Source: Setophaga petechia
Lineage: Eukaryota; Chordata; Aves; Passeriformes; Parulidae
Direction of reading: 5' to 3'
Assembly (NCBI GenBank): GCA_024362935.1
Contig: JANCRA010000006.1
Span: 35,643,924-35,707,923 of the forward strand
Length of the DNA stretch: 64,000 nt
Shown: in pieces, positions 23,776 through 36,029 of the stretch
Position numbering within the stretch: position 1 is the stretch's first letter
How the letters are laid out: each line of letters opens with the position of its first letter
Program-made: the position numbers and the translations under genes
The notes under the pieces: model-generated
Told to the model about the DNA's origin: nothing
Databases searched by the model: none
The model's input: only the letters and a program-made list of their open reading frames with translations

Positions 23776-24029
23776 CACTGGGTTGGTCACTCTGCCCCAG
23801 CTCCCCCTCACAGTTTCTCCCAACAAGTCCAATGCTGTTCATGCCCAGCGGGGTCCCTGTCCCCCGGGATCCCCCCGGCCCACCTGGAGCCACAGCCTCC
23901 ACAAAGGATGTTCCACAGGATCCACCCCAGAGCCTGACAGGGGACAAGGGGCCAGGGCTGTGTGACCAGGACATCAAGGACGGGGATTATCCAGGTCACT
24001 GTGGCCTGGTTTGGGCTGCCAAGGGCAGG

Positions 24030-24265
24030 AAAGATGTCTGGCAGCTGGAGCAGGGTCTGGGAAGGGCCTCCAAGGTGGGGCTGGAGCCCTTGGGCTGTGA
24101 GCAGAGGCTGAGGGAGCTGGGCTTGTCCAGCCCAGAGCAGGGAAGGCTGAGGGGCTCCTCATCCCAGCCTGGCAGTGCCAGCCAGGAGGGGATGGAGAAC
24201 ACAGAGCCAGGCTCTTCACAGGGGGGCCTGGTGGGAGACAAAAGCCAATGGGTGGAAGGGGAAAG
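24030..24265 (+). mobile_element. CR1 LINE-like 3' fragment (sense)
   Basis: GAGGCTGAGGGAGCTGGGCTTGTCCAGCCCAGAGCAG followed by GGCTGAGGGGCTCCTCATCC resembles the avian CR1 3' region in sense orientation, diverged and truncated at both ends. Confidence 0.6.
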
Positions 24266-26635
24266 AGGGGAGATCTGCCAGGGCATGAGGAGATGAAATG
24301 AGTCAGGCTGGTTTCAGCATTTCCTCAACACCAAGAGCAGCCTGACCTCCCTTCTCCATCCACCCCTGGCAGCTTTGCAAATCAGAATTGTCTGAGCTGT
24401 TTTGCCCCCACACCAGGATGAGCATCCTGATACAAGAACTTAATTGTGTTTATATCTATTACCACATTTGTCTAAAATTAATTTTTGTATGGAAATCACC
24501 TGTGGATGGTGCACTCATCAGACACTGCTGGGACATTGCACATAGCTCAGGGAAGAGCGTGATTGTTATTAAATTGTGTCCTGTTCAACCCTGGTCTGTT
24601 GACCATGAAGAGAAACTTTCTGTGCCTCTGAGTCTCACCATTTCCTGACCCCCAAAGGACACAAACCTGATGAGCTGTGGCTCCCACTCCAGTGGTGGTA
24701 CTTGTACCTCCCTCCATAGCCAGAGCAGAGCTCCCTTGACCCACAAAGTCCCTGGTAAAGGAGGGATGAAGGAAACAGGACAGGCTGTGGAGATCAAGTG
24801 CGGGGGAGAGCCAGGGAGAAGAATGACTTTTGCATTTGATGGAGCTGTGCCTTCCCTTGGCTTTGTTGGCTGACAAGAAATGAACATCCCTCTGTGTCTC
24901 GGGCAGCTCCTTCTCCAAGGAAAGCAGGTGGGAGTTGGAGCCAAGGAGCTGAAAGCTGCAGGTGCAGCCTGGGCTGGAGGGAGCTCAGATTTGCACAAGG
25001 CTGCTCTGAGTGCCAGGCTTTTGATTGATTGTCAGCCATGGAGGGTCTTGATTTTCATATGTATTCAAACTGCATGGGGAGGTACTTCGATTCAATGTAT
25101 ATTGCAGATTGCACATATCAAGGTATTTACAGGAAAAACAAAACTAAACAGGACCTAAAATATCTTTTCTCACTGTCTTTTTAAATAGAATATATTCAGT
25201 TTGAATACACTTTTGAAATCTGTCTAATTAACCACAAAAGACTGAAAATTGACATCAAATTATTCCCAGAGGCTTGGCTTGTTAAGGTGTTTTGAAGGTT
25301 AATGAGCCCTGGGACACTGAATTCCTGCATTCAAGAGCTGAAGGCTGAACAAGCCTCTGCAGCAGGAAAATTCAGCAGCAGCCTCCAAGTTGCTGAGGAT
25401 GTCAGCAGCCCCCACTGAGGCCATCCCTGCCCAGAGAGCGTGGGGGAATGGGCAGACAAGGAGAGCGTCCCTGGGGCTGGGGCAGCACAACTCAGAGGCA
25501 CCAGCGGCTCCAGCTGGGCAATGGAGTGTGGAATGTGGCTGGGAAAGCCCTGCCTGGGCTGGGCCAAGCAGGACAGACAAGCCCTGACCCCCATCCCCCA
25601 AAGAACTCTCTCGGTGAGACATTTAAATGTGGATAGTTTTTTTACTGAGACACCGTCCATGGGAAAAGTAACGTGAGAAAGAGCATCTAAGAAAACAGCA
25701 GCTGCCTAATTCAAGGACATGGTTTCTTTGAGCAAGAAGTTGTTTTATAAATTATGTGATAACAGGAGGTAAAAAAGAAGCCACAAACATCTTGAGAATA
25801 GGTGTGACTGACTTTTATAGCTGACCAATAGTGAGCTTTAGTTTTGCAATATGCATGAGCCTTATTACTGTGATTATAAAAGTAATTCTGTTAATCAATA
25901 AAGCAGAGATTTGTCTGCATTAGAGGATGAGCAAGTCTCCCGTCTACCTTGTCATTTAAAAGGAATTACAATTATTTGTGTGCCCTGAGTTGGATGCTCT
26001 GGAGAAATACCAACAGGAGATTCTCAGGAGCTCAAAACAACACAACAGCCTTTACTGGCAATTTTAGAAAATCAGAGAAACATTGGCAAAAGGTTTATTA
26101 CAACATTCAATCAAAAACACATTTCAAATTATTAACTTGGCCCATTCAACTTCAGAAATGTTTGGTTGCTCTATTTTAAGTTACTCCGAATTTGCAAGAA
26201 GGGGGAATGAGAAGAAGACGACACAGAAAGAGGGAAAGACAAAAAAGATATAGAGAAGCACACACAGAGCTGCCAACTCCTGGATTCTTGTGGCATTCAA
26301 ATAGAAATTCCAAGAGCAGCTAGGGTCAAGATTTGTGCTTGCCTTGTGGTCAGCCTTCAATACCCCTTGGTCTTCCTGGGCCCTTCCCCCAGGTGGGACT
26401 TGGGCTGATTTGGTCCCTCAGGAGCTGGGCTGGGGGCTGCAGAGGTGGCTGTGGAGCATTGCCTGTGCTGTGCCAGGGACTGGCAGCCACTGCTGGGCTG
26501 GGATAGAGGCTCTGGGGTGATTGGGGCTCCAGGGCAGGGCAGGGCTGGGGCTCCAGGGCAGGGCAAGGCTGGACCTGCCCTTTCCTCCCCCACACACATG
26601 AAATGTTTTGAGCCCACAATCTCTTCCAGTCTGTC
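24266..26635. other. Gene-poor stretch with a possible old LTR
   Basis: No coding gene was recognised. 25740-25960 contains ATTATAAAAG and, 20 bases later, AATAAAGC followed by a TTGTCTGCATTAG stretch, the layout of a retroviral LTR promoter and poly(A) signal on the + strand. Its ends could not be set. 25300-25650 is GC-rich without a family signature. Confidence 0.35.
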
Positions 26636-27163
26636 ACAACAGGCAATGTTGGAGGTGGAACCCAAATTTGGCCATAGGCACCTGGACTAGAAGGACAGTT
26701 CTTTTCCACAGTAAGGAAAGCATGGAGCCCCAGTGTTTGGAAGGCAGGTGAGAGCCTCCGTAAGCTGAGGTCAGCCAGACTTGTCAGGAATGGCAGATTT
26801 TGTCTGCAAGCACACTTTGGATTTAAGGAATTTTGGAGGTGGAAGGCCAATCTCAGCCATGGGTGCCTGGAGGAGCAGAACAGTTATTTCTCATAGAAAG
26901 GAAAGCACGGAGCCTTCCCCAGTGTTTTGGGGACAGATGGAAAGTGACCCTTGTGCAACCACTGCAAGACAGACTTGTCCTGGCAATATTCCTATGGGAA
27001 CAATCCATGGATGTAATGAAATTTGGAGGCAAAATCCCAGTTTTGGTCATGGGTGCCTGGAGGAGAAGGACAGTTCTTTTCCATAGGAAGGAAAGCACAG
27101 AGCCCCAGTGTTTCATTAGCAGATGAGAAGAGACCCTCAACATGCCAAGGCCAGCTGGACCAG
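26636..27163. repeat. ~190-bp tandem repeat, about 2.8 units
   Basis: GGAGGTGGAA...GCCATGGGTGCCTGGAGGAG...GGACAGTTCTTTTCC...GGAAAGCACGGAGCCCCAGTGTTT recurs at about 26650, 26840 and 27030. A further relic of the unit lies at 38650-38900, again next to the ~40-bp minisatellite. The array is interrupted on its right by the LTR at 27164. Confidence 0.75.
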
Positions 27164-28495
27164 TGTCGTGGTTTGACCGGAAATGGGACATCTGGGATAT
27201 GTTGTTTAACCAATGGGTGTTCAGATTTTAAGATGGACACCTGGATTGGCCAGTGGGGCATTTGGATCCGCCTCTGAGACCACAAAATCCAAGGGGTTAA
27301 AAGAGCAGGGATTTTTTTTTCCTCAGCCCTCTTTGGAACTTCCGTCCGAGAGAGCTGCTGTTCCTCCCCTGGCCCGGCTGCTGCTGGGCTGGGGGAGGGG
27401 AAGCCACGTGGCCCAGTTACAGTAGGCCCGACCCGGGTGAAAGGGTGGATGCATTGAAATACCGGGGAAGCATCCAGCGGTCTGTTCTTCCCCCCCCCTC
27501 CTTTGGAGACGGAGAGAAAAATGCAGCCTGTGCTCGAACTGAGTTACCTTGAAACTTGATATCATCCCGGCAGCAGGCAGCAGGGCTGGGAGGAGAAGGG
27601 GGGGGGGGGCAGCGGGCAGTCCAGCCGCTCAGGAGAACTTTTAACCCTTTTGTGGATAATGAAAACTTTACAGAACATTACCTTGTCTTAGAAAGGGGAT
27701 AAGAGTGGAGGATGAAGGAAGAAATAGACCAGTGAGAGGTCTGGCAAAGAGAAGGATGTTGAAAGAATGGAGGGAAGATGGAGTGGGTTTTTCCTGAACT
27801 CTTTCTCATTGTAAAAACCATGAACTGACTCCTGGTGATAGAGACTGCATTTCAGGGGGAAGCAAAGACTCAGAGCTAAGAGAGTTCAGTGTTGAGACCC
27901 CTCGGCCCCAGGGGGTGTGGAGAAGAAAATGGGGGGGACAAAGGTCCCGGAGATGAGACTGTGCTCTGCTTGGAACGAGACGAGGCATCCTTAAAAGGTC
28001 CAAAGGTCTACCCTGAAAAAACAGATCCTCTGCTCCGTGCAAGAGGTGGTGAGAGCACCTTTGCATGGAAGGAAGGAATCACATGATAGCAGCAAAAGAC
28101 TTTTTTTTTCCGGGCGGTTGCTGATTGTGAAAAAGGGTTCCTGGTACGAGAAAGGACTCTGTCTACTTCTTGATGAGCTGAAGATTTGATTATCTAAAGG
28201 GTGGTGCCAGACCGAGTGTGGATATTTTTTTGGGAAATGTAAATGTACTGGGGATTTGGTGGGAGGAGGAAGTGTTGGAGTGTTTCTGTATAGTTTTCAT
28301 TTTCCTTGTGTTTAATTTTCTTTCCTTTTGTGGTTTAGTTTTTGTAGTTTAGTTAATAAAGTTTTTTTTTCTTTTCCTTTTTTCCCTAAGCAGGAGCCTG
28401 CTTTGCTTATTCCCGGGTACCACCTCACAGCAGATGCCAGGGAGAGGGAATTCTCATGGGGGGCACTGGCATTGTGTCAGTGTCAAACCATGACA
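27164..28495 (+). mobile_element. Solo LTR, same family as the one in the olfactory receptor
   Basis: It begins TGTCGTGGTTTGAC and ends GTCAAACCATGACA, giving 14-bp inverted termini with one mismatch. A perfect 5-bp duplication, ACCAG, sits at 27159-27163 and 28496-28500. An AATAAAG signal before a T-rich tract at about 28355 sets + orientation. The right ~150 bases reverse-complemented match the start of the LTR at 16918. There is no internal retroviral sequence, so it is a solo LTR of about 1.33 kb. Confidence 0.9.
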
Positions 28496-28539
28496 ACCAG
28501 TCAGGTGGCTCCTGGGAGGCCAAACCAGCCAGACCTGTT

Positions 28540-29565
28540 CTGTGTCCCCTTGGTTTTATGGGCCCCTGCAGCATCATAACGGTGCCTTGATTCCATGCGG
28601 TCCAGCAGTGTCACAATGGTCCCAGTGATTCCATGAGGCCTTGCAGTGTCACAATGGTCTCCATGGCTCCCCAGGCCCCACAATGTCACGTGACTCCTGT
28701 GTTCTCTGAGCCCTGCAATGTCACAATGGATCTTTGGACCCTGGGGATTTGCAGTGTCACAATGGTCTCCTTTGGCTCCACAGTCTCCTAATGGACCATT
28801 GATGACAGGGGGCCCCTCTGTGTCACACTGGACCTTTGGTTCCAGCAGCCTTGCAGTGTCACAAGGGTCTCGTTTTGTTCCCCAGTGTCACAATGGACCT
28901 TTGATGACACGAGGCCTGCAACGTCACAATGGACCTTTGGTTCCATGCCGCCCTGCAGTGTCACAGAAGCCTCTTGGTTTCACGAGGCCCCACAGTGTCA
29001 CAATGTCCTCTTGGACCCCCAGGGTAACAATGGTCTCACTGGTTCCATGAGGCCTCACAGTGTCACAATGCTTTGCTTTTTCCCTGGGGCCTCACAGTGT
29101 AACAATCATTCTATGAATCTCCATGATTCTATGAGTGCCTTCAATGTCACAGTGGCCCCTTTGTTCCATGAGACTGTGAAGTGTCCAAATGGTCTCTCCA
29201 TTGTTTCATGAGGCCCTGCAATTTCACAATGGACCTTTGGCTCCATGGGGTCTCGCAGTGTCAAAATGGCCCCTTGGTCCAATGACACCCCAAAGTGTCA
29301 CAATGGTCTCCACAGTTCCATGAGGCCCAATGGTGTCACAGTGGATCCTTGGTTTGATGGGGCCTCTCAGTGTCACAATGATCCCTGCATTCCATGGAAC
29401 CACACAGTCTCAGTACGGCCCCCTTGGTTCCATGAGGGCAAGCAATGTCACAGTGCTCTCCAAGATTCCATGAGGCCCCACAGTGTCACAATGGTCCCTT
29501 GGTCTCACAGGGCCCCACAGTGTCACAATGGTCACTTGGTTCCATGGGCCCTGTGCTGCTGCATT
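28540..29565. repeat. ~40-bp minisatellite array 2
   Basis: About 25 degenerate copies of the unit also seen at 20600-21350, with recurring GTGTCACAATGG and TTGGTTCCATGAGGCC. Frames through it (for example 29245-29877) are repeat translations, not genes. Confidence 0.9.
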
Positions 29566-29799
29566 CCCCCCTCCCCTTCTCAGCCCGCCCTGCCAGCTGA
29601 GAAATGCTCCTTGGGGCTCGGCCTTGGCCAACAGCCCCTGGGCTCAGCTCCTCTGCAGCTCATCACAAACACTGTCTGCTCCAGCCACTGCTGCTGCCCA
29701 ACCAGCTCCTGCTTTCTGGATGAGCAGCCCTGGGAACTGTTTTTGTTCCCTCCGTGGCACAACATCCCTGTTCTCACACTACCAAAGAAAGCTGTCGAT

Positions 29800-30475
29800 G
29801 CCCAGTGCGGCCGGGATGAAACGTTGCCTGTAGGTAATGTTAAGTCACAAGGTTTATATGAAGTTAAACGCTGCTAAGAGTTGCTCTTTTGCTAAGTTGC
29901 TATGTTTAATATCAGTTATAAGCTGAGTTAAATACTGTTAAATGGTAATCCTCTGTTAAATTGAAAAGTCATAGATTATAAATTAGGTTAAATACTGTTA
30001 GCTGCTGATTTTGGCTAAATTGTGACATTTAAGGTATCAGTAAAGGTTAAGGTATCAGTTAAGTCCTGTTAAGTTATTCATGCAGCTCCACAGAAGGCAA
30101 CTAAAGGGGTATAGCTGCAGCTCTCTCTATAGAGAGCAGCAGACATGACTTTCTTAGGAATTTTCTTGGGGAAGGTTGTAAGAAGATGGGAGAAAAGAAT
30201 AAGAAACAATTTTATTTTTATTTGTAACACTTATTGTGTACATGTAGAATGTGTTATAGAAATATGTTTACTAAATCGTGATTTCTTATTTAGACACTAG
30301 TAATAGTGTTTTAGATTCATTGACCAATTAGGTCAATGCTGTATTGGACTGTTTGTAAGGGGATTAGCTTCTTAGGAAGTATAATATAGTATAAGATAAT
30401 AAAATAAAGTGATTGATCAGCCTTTTAGAATCATGGAGTCAATGCTAATTATTACCGGGCTGGTGGCAGCCGACA
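29800..30475 (+). mobile_element. AT-rich LTR-like element at the edge of the right arm
   Basis: The sequence changes abruptly to AT-rich with repeated GTTAAATACTGTTA motifs, then AATAAAGTGATTGATCAGCC and a CCGACA end at about 30475, where homology to the left arm begins. This is the organisation of an avian ERV LTR (poly(A) signal followed by short R-U5). The left end is uncertain (a TGTCGATGCC at 29795 is a candidate) and no target-site duplication was confirmed. Confidence 0.5.
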
Positions 30476-30754
30476 AAAAGGAGAATCCCTGGAGAAAACT
30501 TTGATGGGAGATCCTTTAGTTATTTTAAAGTCACCAAGAGTGCAGTGCCTCATTGACACAGTTTGTGGCCATAGGGAAAGTGGAGAGAAACAAAATGAGA
30601 AATGGCACAAACCATGACATTTCTTTGTGGACAATATGAAAAAATTAAAAGAAAAGAAAAATATTGCCACATAAAAAAAAGCCCACAACCAAACCAACAC
30701 TAAGTATCAAAGATGACTTTTATAACAAGTGATTTGCAAACACTGGCCAGCAGT

Positions 30755-31687
30755 TTAATGTTCCTTAAGGCATCCAGGCATCAGTCTCCACACTGCACCC
30801 TTGAATTCCTGGTTCCTCAGGCTGTAGATGAGGGGATTCAGGGCTGGAGGCACCACTGAGTACAGAATTGACAGGGCCAGATCCAGGGATGGGGAGGAGA
30901 AGGAGGGAGGCTTCAGGTAGGCAAACACTGCAGTGCTGAGGAACAGAGAGACCACGGCCAGGTGAGGGAGGCAGGTGGAAAAGGCTTTGTGCCTTCCCTG
31001 CTCAGAGGGGATCCTCAGCACAGCCCTGAAGATCTGCACGTAGGAGAAAACGATGAACACAAAACAACCAAATGCTAAACAGGCACTAACTGCGATGAGC
31101 CCGAGTTCCCTGGGATAGGATTTAGAGCAGGAGAGCTTGAGGATCTGTGGCACTTAACAGAAGAACTGGCCCAGGACATTGCCATGGCAAAGGGGCAGGG
31201 AAAATGTATTGGCCGTGTGCATGAGAGCATTGAGAAAGGCACTGGCCCAGGCAGCTGCTGCCATGTGGGCACAAGCTCTGCTGCCCAGGAGGGTCCCGTA
31301 GTGCAGGGGTTTGCAGATGGACACGTAGCGGTCGTAGCACATGATGGTCAGGAGGGAAAGCTCTGCTACACAAAAAAAGAGAAAGAAAAAGAGCTGAGCA
31401 GCACATCCTGTGTAGGAGATGTCCCTGGTGTCCCAGAGGGAATTGTGCATGGCTTTGGGCACAGTGGTGCAGATGGAGCCCAGGTCGCTGAGGGCCAGGT
31501 TGAGCAGGAAGAAGAACATGGGCATATGCAGGTGGTGGCCGCAGGCTACGGTGCTGATGATGAGGCTGTTGCCCAGGAGGGCAGCCAGGGAGATGCCCAG
31601 CAAGAGGCAGAAGTGCAGGAGCTGCAGCTGGTGTGTGTCTGCCAATGCCAGCAGGAGGAAGTGCCTGATGGAGCTGCTGTTGGACAT
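30755..31687 (-). pseudogene. Family-14-type olfactory receptor with one premature stop
   Basis: A single 933-base reading frame would encode a 310-residue seven-transmembrane odorant receptor, the usual length, beginning MSNSSSIRHFLLLALADTH. Hallmarks present are MPMFFFLLNLALSDLGS, MCYDRYVSICKPLHY, KAFSTCLPHLAVV and PALNPLIYSLRNQEF. Codon 178 (31154-31156) is TAA. The sister copy at 16196 has GAA there, after the same QFFC. The frame is otherwise open on both sides of the stop. The lesion lies in the second extracellular loop region and removes TM5-TM7. A segregating pseudogene allele or sequencing error cannot be excluded. It sits in inverted orientation to the left copy. Confidence 0.88.
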
Positions 31688-31829
31688 TTGCTGGGGCTGG
31701 ACTTGGGGACCTGTTCATGGATAAAGGACAGTGACAAGTCTGAAGAGGCTGCTTTCTGCTAAACCTGGGCCATTCCCTGCAGACTGTCCTGCTGGGACTC
31801 ACCTACCCTTGTTCCTGCTCTGGGAAAAC

Positions 31830-33340
31830 CTTCACCCAGGTCCCTGCCTGAGCTCCAGCTGTGCTGGCTGAGTGTGCCAGGGGCAGCCAGGGCTGTGTGT
31901 GGGGGCTCTCGAGGAGCCATCCCTGCCCCGTTGCCCTGGGTTTGTGCCCATGTGGCAGAAGGACAAGGCTGGATGATCAGGATTTTTCAGGGGAATCACT
32001 CCTGATGCTGACAGGCTTGATAGCATCTGCACTCCCAGTTCTATAGGACATGGATGGCAGGAGTTGATTTAAGGTATTTCTTCCTACTGACACATCATTC
32101 CTGGCTCTTTGAGGACAGAAATCCCCAGCATTTCTGCTGCACTCAGAGTTTGCCACTGAAAGATGGGAGAGGCAAAGGATTCCCTGTGGCTCAGGGAAGG
32201 TGAGGGGCTGCATGGGCTTGTTCCCACCTGCCCTGGGTTTGCACCTTTGGCTGCAATCAGAGCACAATCACACTCCCGGGTCACCCTGGGATAAACCAGA
32301 CCCTGCGCAGAGCAGAGGGATCCCTGAGTGTCTCACCCTCTCTCAAGGTCTCTGGGCAAGGTCTCAGCACTCCCTTGTGCCAAGGACACTCACGGCTCCC
32401 TTGGCAAACCCAGCAGCATTTCCTCAGCTGTGGCAGCTCTGCCCTTCCCCATGGGACATTCAGGGAACTCCCAGAGGCTCTGGCACAGATTTGCACCCAG
32501 GAGGGCAGCCCAGAGCTTGGAAGAGCACAGCAAGGAGATCCCTGGCTGTGCCCATGATGGGATCTCAGGGAGGGGACTCAGCTCATTCCCCTTTCCCATG
32601 GACTGCTTTGCTCACAGCCCCACAGGTGCCAGGGAAGCTTGGACACCCCATTCCCATGGCCACCCCTGCCTGGCAGGAATGCCAAGGGCAGAGCCTGACT
32701 CAGCTGCTGCAAATGCCAGAGCCTCCCTGAGAGCAGCAGATAACAGTGACAATACCAGGGCAGGGCAGAACCAAGAGAAGATGTTGTGGTGCTGTGGCTG
32801 AGAGGGCAGGGCAGAGACAGCCGGGCACTCAGGGCAGTGTTCCTGTTCCCAGCTGTGCCCGGCACCTCCCACACACCAACAGTGCCCTCCTGCCCCAGCA
32901 CTGCTCTCTTCAGCCCCCTCTCCTTCCCTGAGCATCTCCCTGGGCCTGGACATTCCCTGCTGAGAGGAGCCTTGTCCCTGCCAGCGCTCACAGAGCCCAT
33001 CCCACCCTGTGTGCCCTGGCCCGGCCCTACAGAAACCTGCCTGTGTGCAGGGCCCTGCTGGGGCAGGCTCTGTGTGCAGCTGGGCAAGGGCAGCTCAGGA
33101 GAGCCCTGCTGGGCCCTGCAGAGGTGATGCTGCTGCTGTCCAGGGCTGAGGAGTGGCTGAGGGCCCTTTGGGAGGCTCCCAGCTGAGAGACTGACCACCC
33201 AAAATTACAGTTCTGGATTCTCTGTAAATGTTCAAACATTCCTTTGATGATCCTGTGTGTCCCTTTCAACTCAGAATGCTCTGTGATTCTGGGATTACAA
33301 TTCCTGTTCTGCTTCTCTCATCCCCCTGTTGTCTATAATC
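31830..33340. other. Upstream region of the right olfactory receptor
   Basis: No coding gene was recognised. Parts around 32980-33120 match the left arm near 15050-15250 in reverse complement. A short CR1-like 3' tail (TCTGTGATTCTGGGATTACA, + strand) lies at about 33215-33300. Confidence 0.4.
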
Positions 33341-33344
33341 AAAA

Positions 33345-33925
33345 GAGAAAAAACCCCTCACAACTGTCTTAGAACAGTACAGTAAAACCCAGACCTTTAT
33401 TGGAAGCTTCCAGGTATCCCAGTGGGGATGGGGCACACCCGGTCCCTGATTTCAGCAATTTATTAAGATTGATTAATTAGGATATTTAACAGGAACATCC
33501 AATAGGAGATTCACTTAGCCCAGTTACACACCCCTGGCTCAACCCATTGGAATAGGTCCAAAGGCTTCTTTGCCAAAATTTTTGTTATGACTGCTTATAC
33601 TGTGGTCAAAATCCAAAATGTTCTTCTTGTAGGTCCTCTTCTTGATAATAAGACTATACAGGATAGTATATGTATTGTATACTATAGGTATTTCAGGAAT
33701 GCATTTTAGACAGCTTATTGTTCTAAAATCGAAGAAATAGGTTAGGGAACATAGTAGAGATAATTAAGGATTATAGTTATAGAAGTATATAATAGTACTT
33801 TAATAGAGTTTATTAAGAGTTTTATAGAGTAAAGTAAGAATCATAGATTTATAACTATATAATAGTAATTTATAGAGCTACAAATATATGGAAATTGTAT
33901 AAAATTAAAAAATCTTTTTGTCATC
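33345..33925 (-). mobile_element. LTR-like AT-rich insertion (antisense)
   Basis: The stretch is absent from the left arm at the corresponding place. It starts after a run ending GTTGTCTATAATC and contains CCAGACCTTTATTGG, the reverse of an AATAAA poly(A) signal near an LTR R region, then a long AT-rich part with TATAGAGTAAAG repeats. Ends and target-site duplication were not resolved. Confidence 0.45.
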
Positions 33926-34979
33926 ACCCCTCTTTCTCCAAGCAGGAAATTGAAAACACTCTCAGGAAATTTCCTGATCTTTACAGCAATCCCAGGCTTA
34001 CCTTCTTTGGGAAGTGCCCTCCGGAGCTGTGCCCAGGCTGGTCTGGAGCTGGGAGCAGCCCTGCCCCACCCAGCCCTCTCAGCAGCAGCCCCTGCCCTGC
34101 TCAGGGCGGCTCCTTCCCCCCAGAGCTTCTCCCCAGCGCTGGGAGCAGCTGCCAGGGCTGGCTGAGAGCTGTCCCTGGCAGGCAGCAGAGTCCCTGCCCC
34201 AGCACAGCGCCCTGGGCTGCAGGACCCTGCTCTGCAGGACAGCCCTGGGCACCCCTGGCTGCTCTGCACAAGAGACAATCAGAGAATGTACTCACAGGCT
34301 CTGGAGGCATTGGGATGTTCCAGCTTTAGGAGATGGCTCCAGGAGCTGCAGCTGCATTGTCCTGCAGCCAGAGGTTCCTGGGCCAAGGGCTGGCAGTGAT
34401 TGTGCCCCAGGCACTTCTCAGCACCTTCCCAGCCCTGACTAATTGAAGCTCTCTGTGCCTCTGTGCTGTGCCCGGGCTGGCTGCAGGCAGTGCCCCAGCC
34501 CTGCTGGGCTGGCAGAAGAACTGCTCATCAGGAGAAATGTGCTTTTGAAGCTCTGCTTGCTTACCAGGAGCTGCCTGTGTGCCAGGAGCCCAGCCCAGCT
34601 CAGCAGCACAGACACAGCACAAGGACTTGAATGAGCCTCTGGGGCTTTGTGCTCAGGCCCTGAACATCAGTCCCTGAGAGGGAGCTGAAGAAACCTCTCC
34701 AGAACTCCAAGCCAGAATCACACTCCAAACTTTCTTGGACTTTTAATGGGTCCCACTGAGGGACACGCCTGAGAAAGTGTCCCCAGGCCCCAGGCAGAGC
34801 AGAGGAGTGCAGGCAGTGATGACCGGTGGGGACAAAGAGAAGCCAAGTCTTGGTGCCCTGGGCCACAGCAGGGTCTGTGCCACCAAGGGCTGTGAGGAGA
34901 CACCTTGTCCTGAGGCCCTGGGGCCTCCTGGCACAGCCCCAGCCAGGCTGGGCACTGTCAGCCCCTTGTCCTGCCCTCA

Positions 34980-35560
34980 GCATCCCCCCCTAGCCCACAT
35001 CCCAGTGGCCTCAAGGATCTGCTGGAAGGAGTCCCTGGGGAGCCTTGCTCAGCAATGGCCCTGCGGGCTCCTGAATGCTCCCTGCAGGGACTGCAGGTTT
35101 TTCAATGGACTTTGACTTTGGCTTTAGCCTTGGAGTCTCTGAGAGGTTTGTGCCATCCTGCCCTCCAATTATCTGCTGCAATTAGTCCCTGGAGAGGCTT
35201 TGTCAGTAACAACACTCAGTGGGGCTCATTAATGCTTCAAGGTACTTCAGTTATTTTAAGGGACTTGGTGTCTCCCTTTTGATACAGACTCTGTGAGAGG
35301 TTTGTGCAATCATGACCCCAATTATCTGCTTTAATGAGTCCCTTGAGAACTTTGTACTGACACTGAGTAGGGCTCATTAATGCCTTGAGATACTCAAGGT
35401 TTTTAAGGTACTTTATGGATTCAGGAATACTTTTAGATACTTTTAAGGATTTTCCTTCCCACACTAAGTCTCTGAGAAGTTTTTGTGCCCTCCTGGCCTC
35501 CAATTCTCTCCTCCAAGGAGTCCATGAGGAGCCTGTGTTTGGAATCTTCCCCCTTTCTGT
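34980..35560. repeat. ~150-bp degenerate tandem repeat (right arm)
   Basis: Inverted counterpart of 13300-13960, with GGGCTCATTAATGC and CCAATTATCTGCT motifs recurring about every 150 bases. Confidence 0.65.
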
Positions 35561-35599
35561 TTTACAACAAGGATGGAACTGAAAGTATTTTATAAGACT

Positions 35600-36020
35600 T
35601 TCTAAAATCATTCAAACAAACATGGGACAGTTAACAATACAACAACAACCACTAAGAGAAATAATACTCCTGTTTTAGCTAGATATCATCCAGCCCTTTA
35701 GTCTCTTGGATTGAAAGAGTTTATTGAACCAGTCTTTGTTTTCCACTTGAAGCTTCTTGAACTCTTCCTTCAATATCTGAATGCTCTTGTAGATTGATTC
35801 GCTGTGCCTGGAGAGGTTGATGCAACACATGCCCTCAGAGTCTACACAGCCATGCCCATGTGCCCAGAGTAAAAACTCTATTGCGGTTCTGCAAGGTGCC
35901 ATGTCTGATGGTCTCTATGTCTGAGAGCAGGCCACTCAATGTGAGGGAGGTAGCATTGGTTTGCTTACTTAACAGGCACCCAATATGGTCTGATTGTCCT
36001 AAAGCTTTAGCTGCAGCCAC
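35600..36020 (-). pseudogene. Env transmembrane-subunit remnant of ERV-1
   Basis: The stretch contains AAAKALGQSDHIGCLLSKQT, a C-V-D-S-E-G-M-C-C segment (a CX6CC motif, typical of gamma- and alpha-type envelope proteins that link surface and transmembrane subunits), a heptad-like helix and a hydrophobic valine/leucine-rich membrane span. At least two stops and a frame change break it. It is clearly related to the ERV-2 envelope. Confidence 0.7.
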
Positions 36021-36029
36021 CCAAGGTAG

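Larger units (their letters stand above)
30460..35570 (-). repeat. Right arm of the inverted duplication
   Basis: Reverse complement of the 13440-18690 segment: olfactory receptor, spacer, near-identical block 34300-34960 and ~150-bp tandem repeat 34980-35560. It carries its own insertion at about 33345-33925. The outer end is cut by the ERV-1 provirus remnant from about 35590. Confidence 0.75.

Noticed and set aside
31184..31762. 192-codon + frame opposite the right olfactory receptor
   Set aside because: Antisense shadow of a conserved receptor coding sequence; a matching shadow exists opposite the left copy.
33841..34278. 145-codon minus-strand frame in the right arm
   Set aside because: Composition is GC-driven, it runs into the AT-rich LTR-like insertion, and the left arm lacks it.
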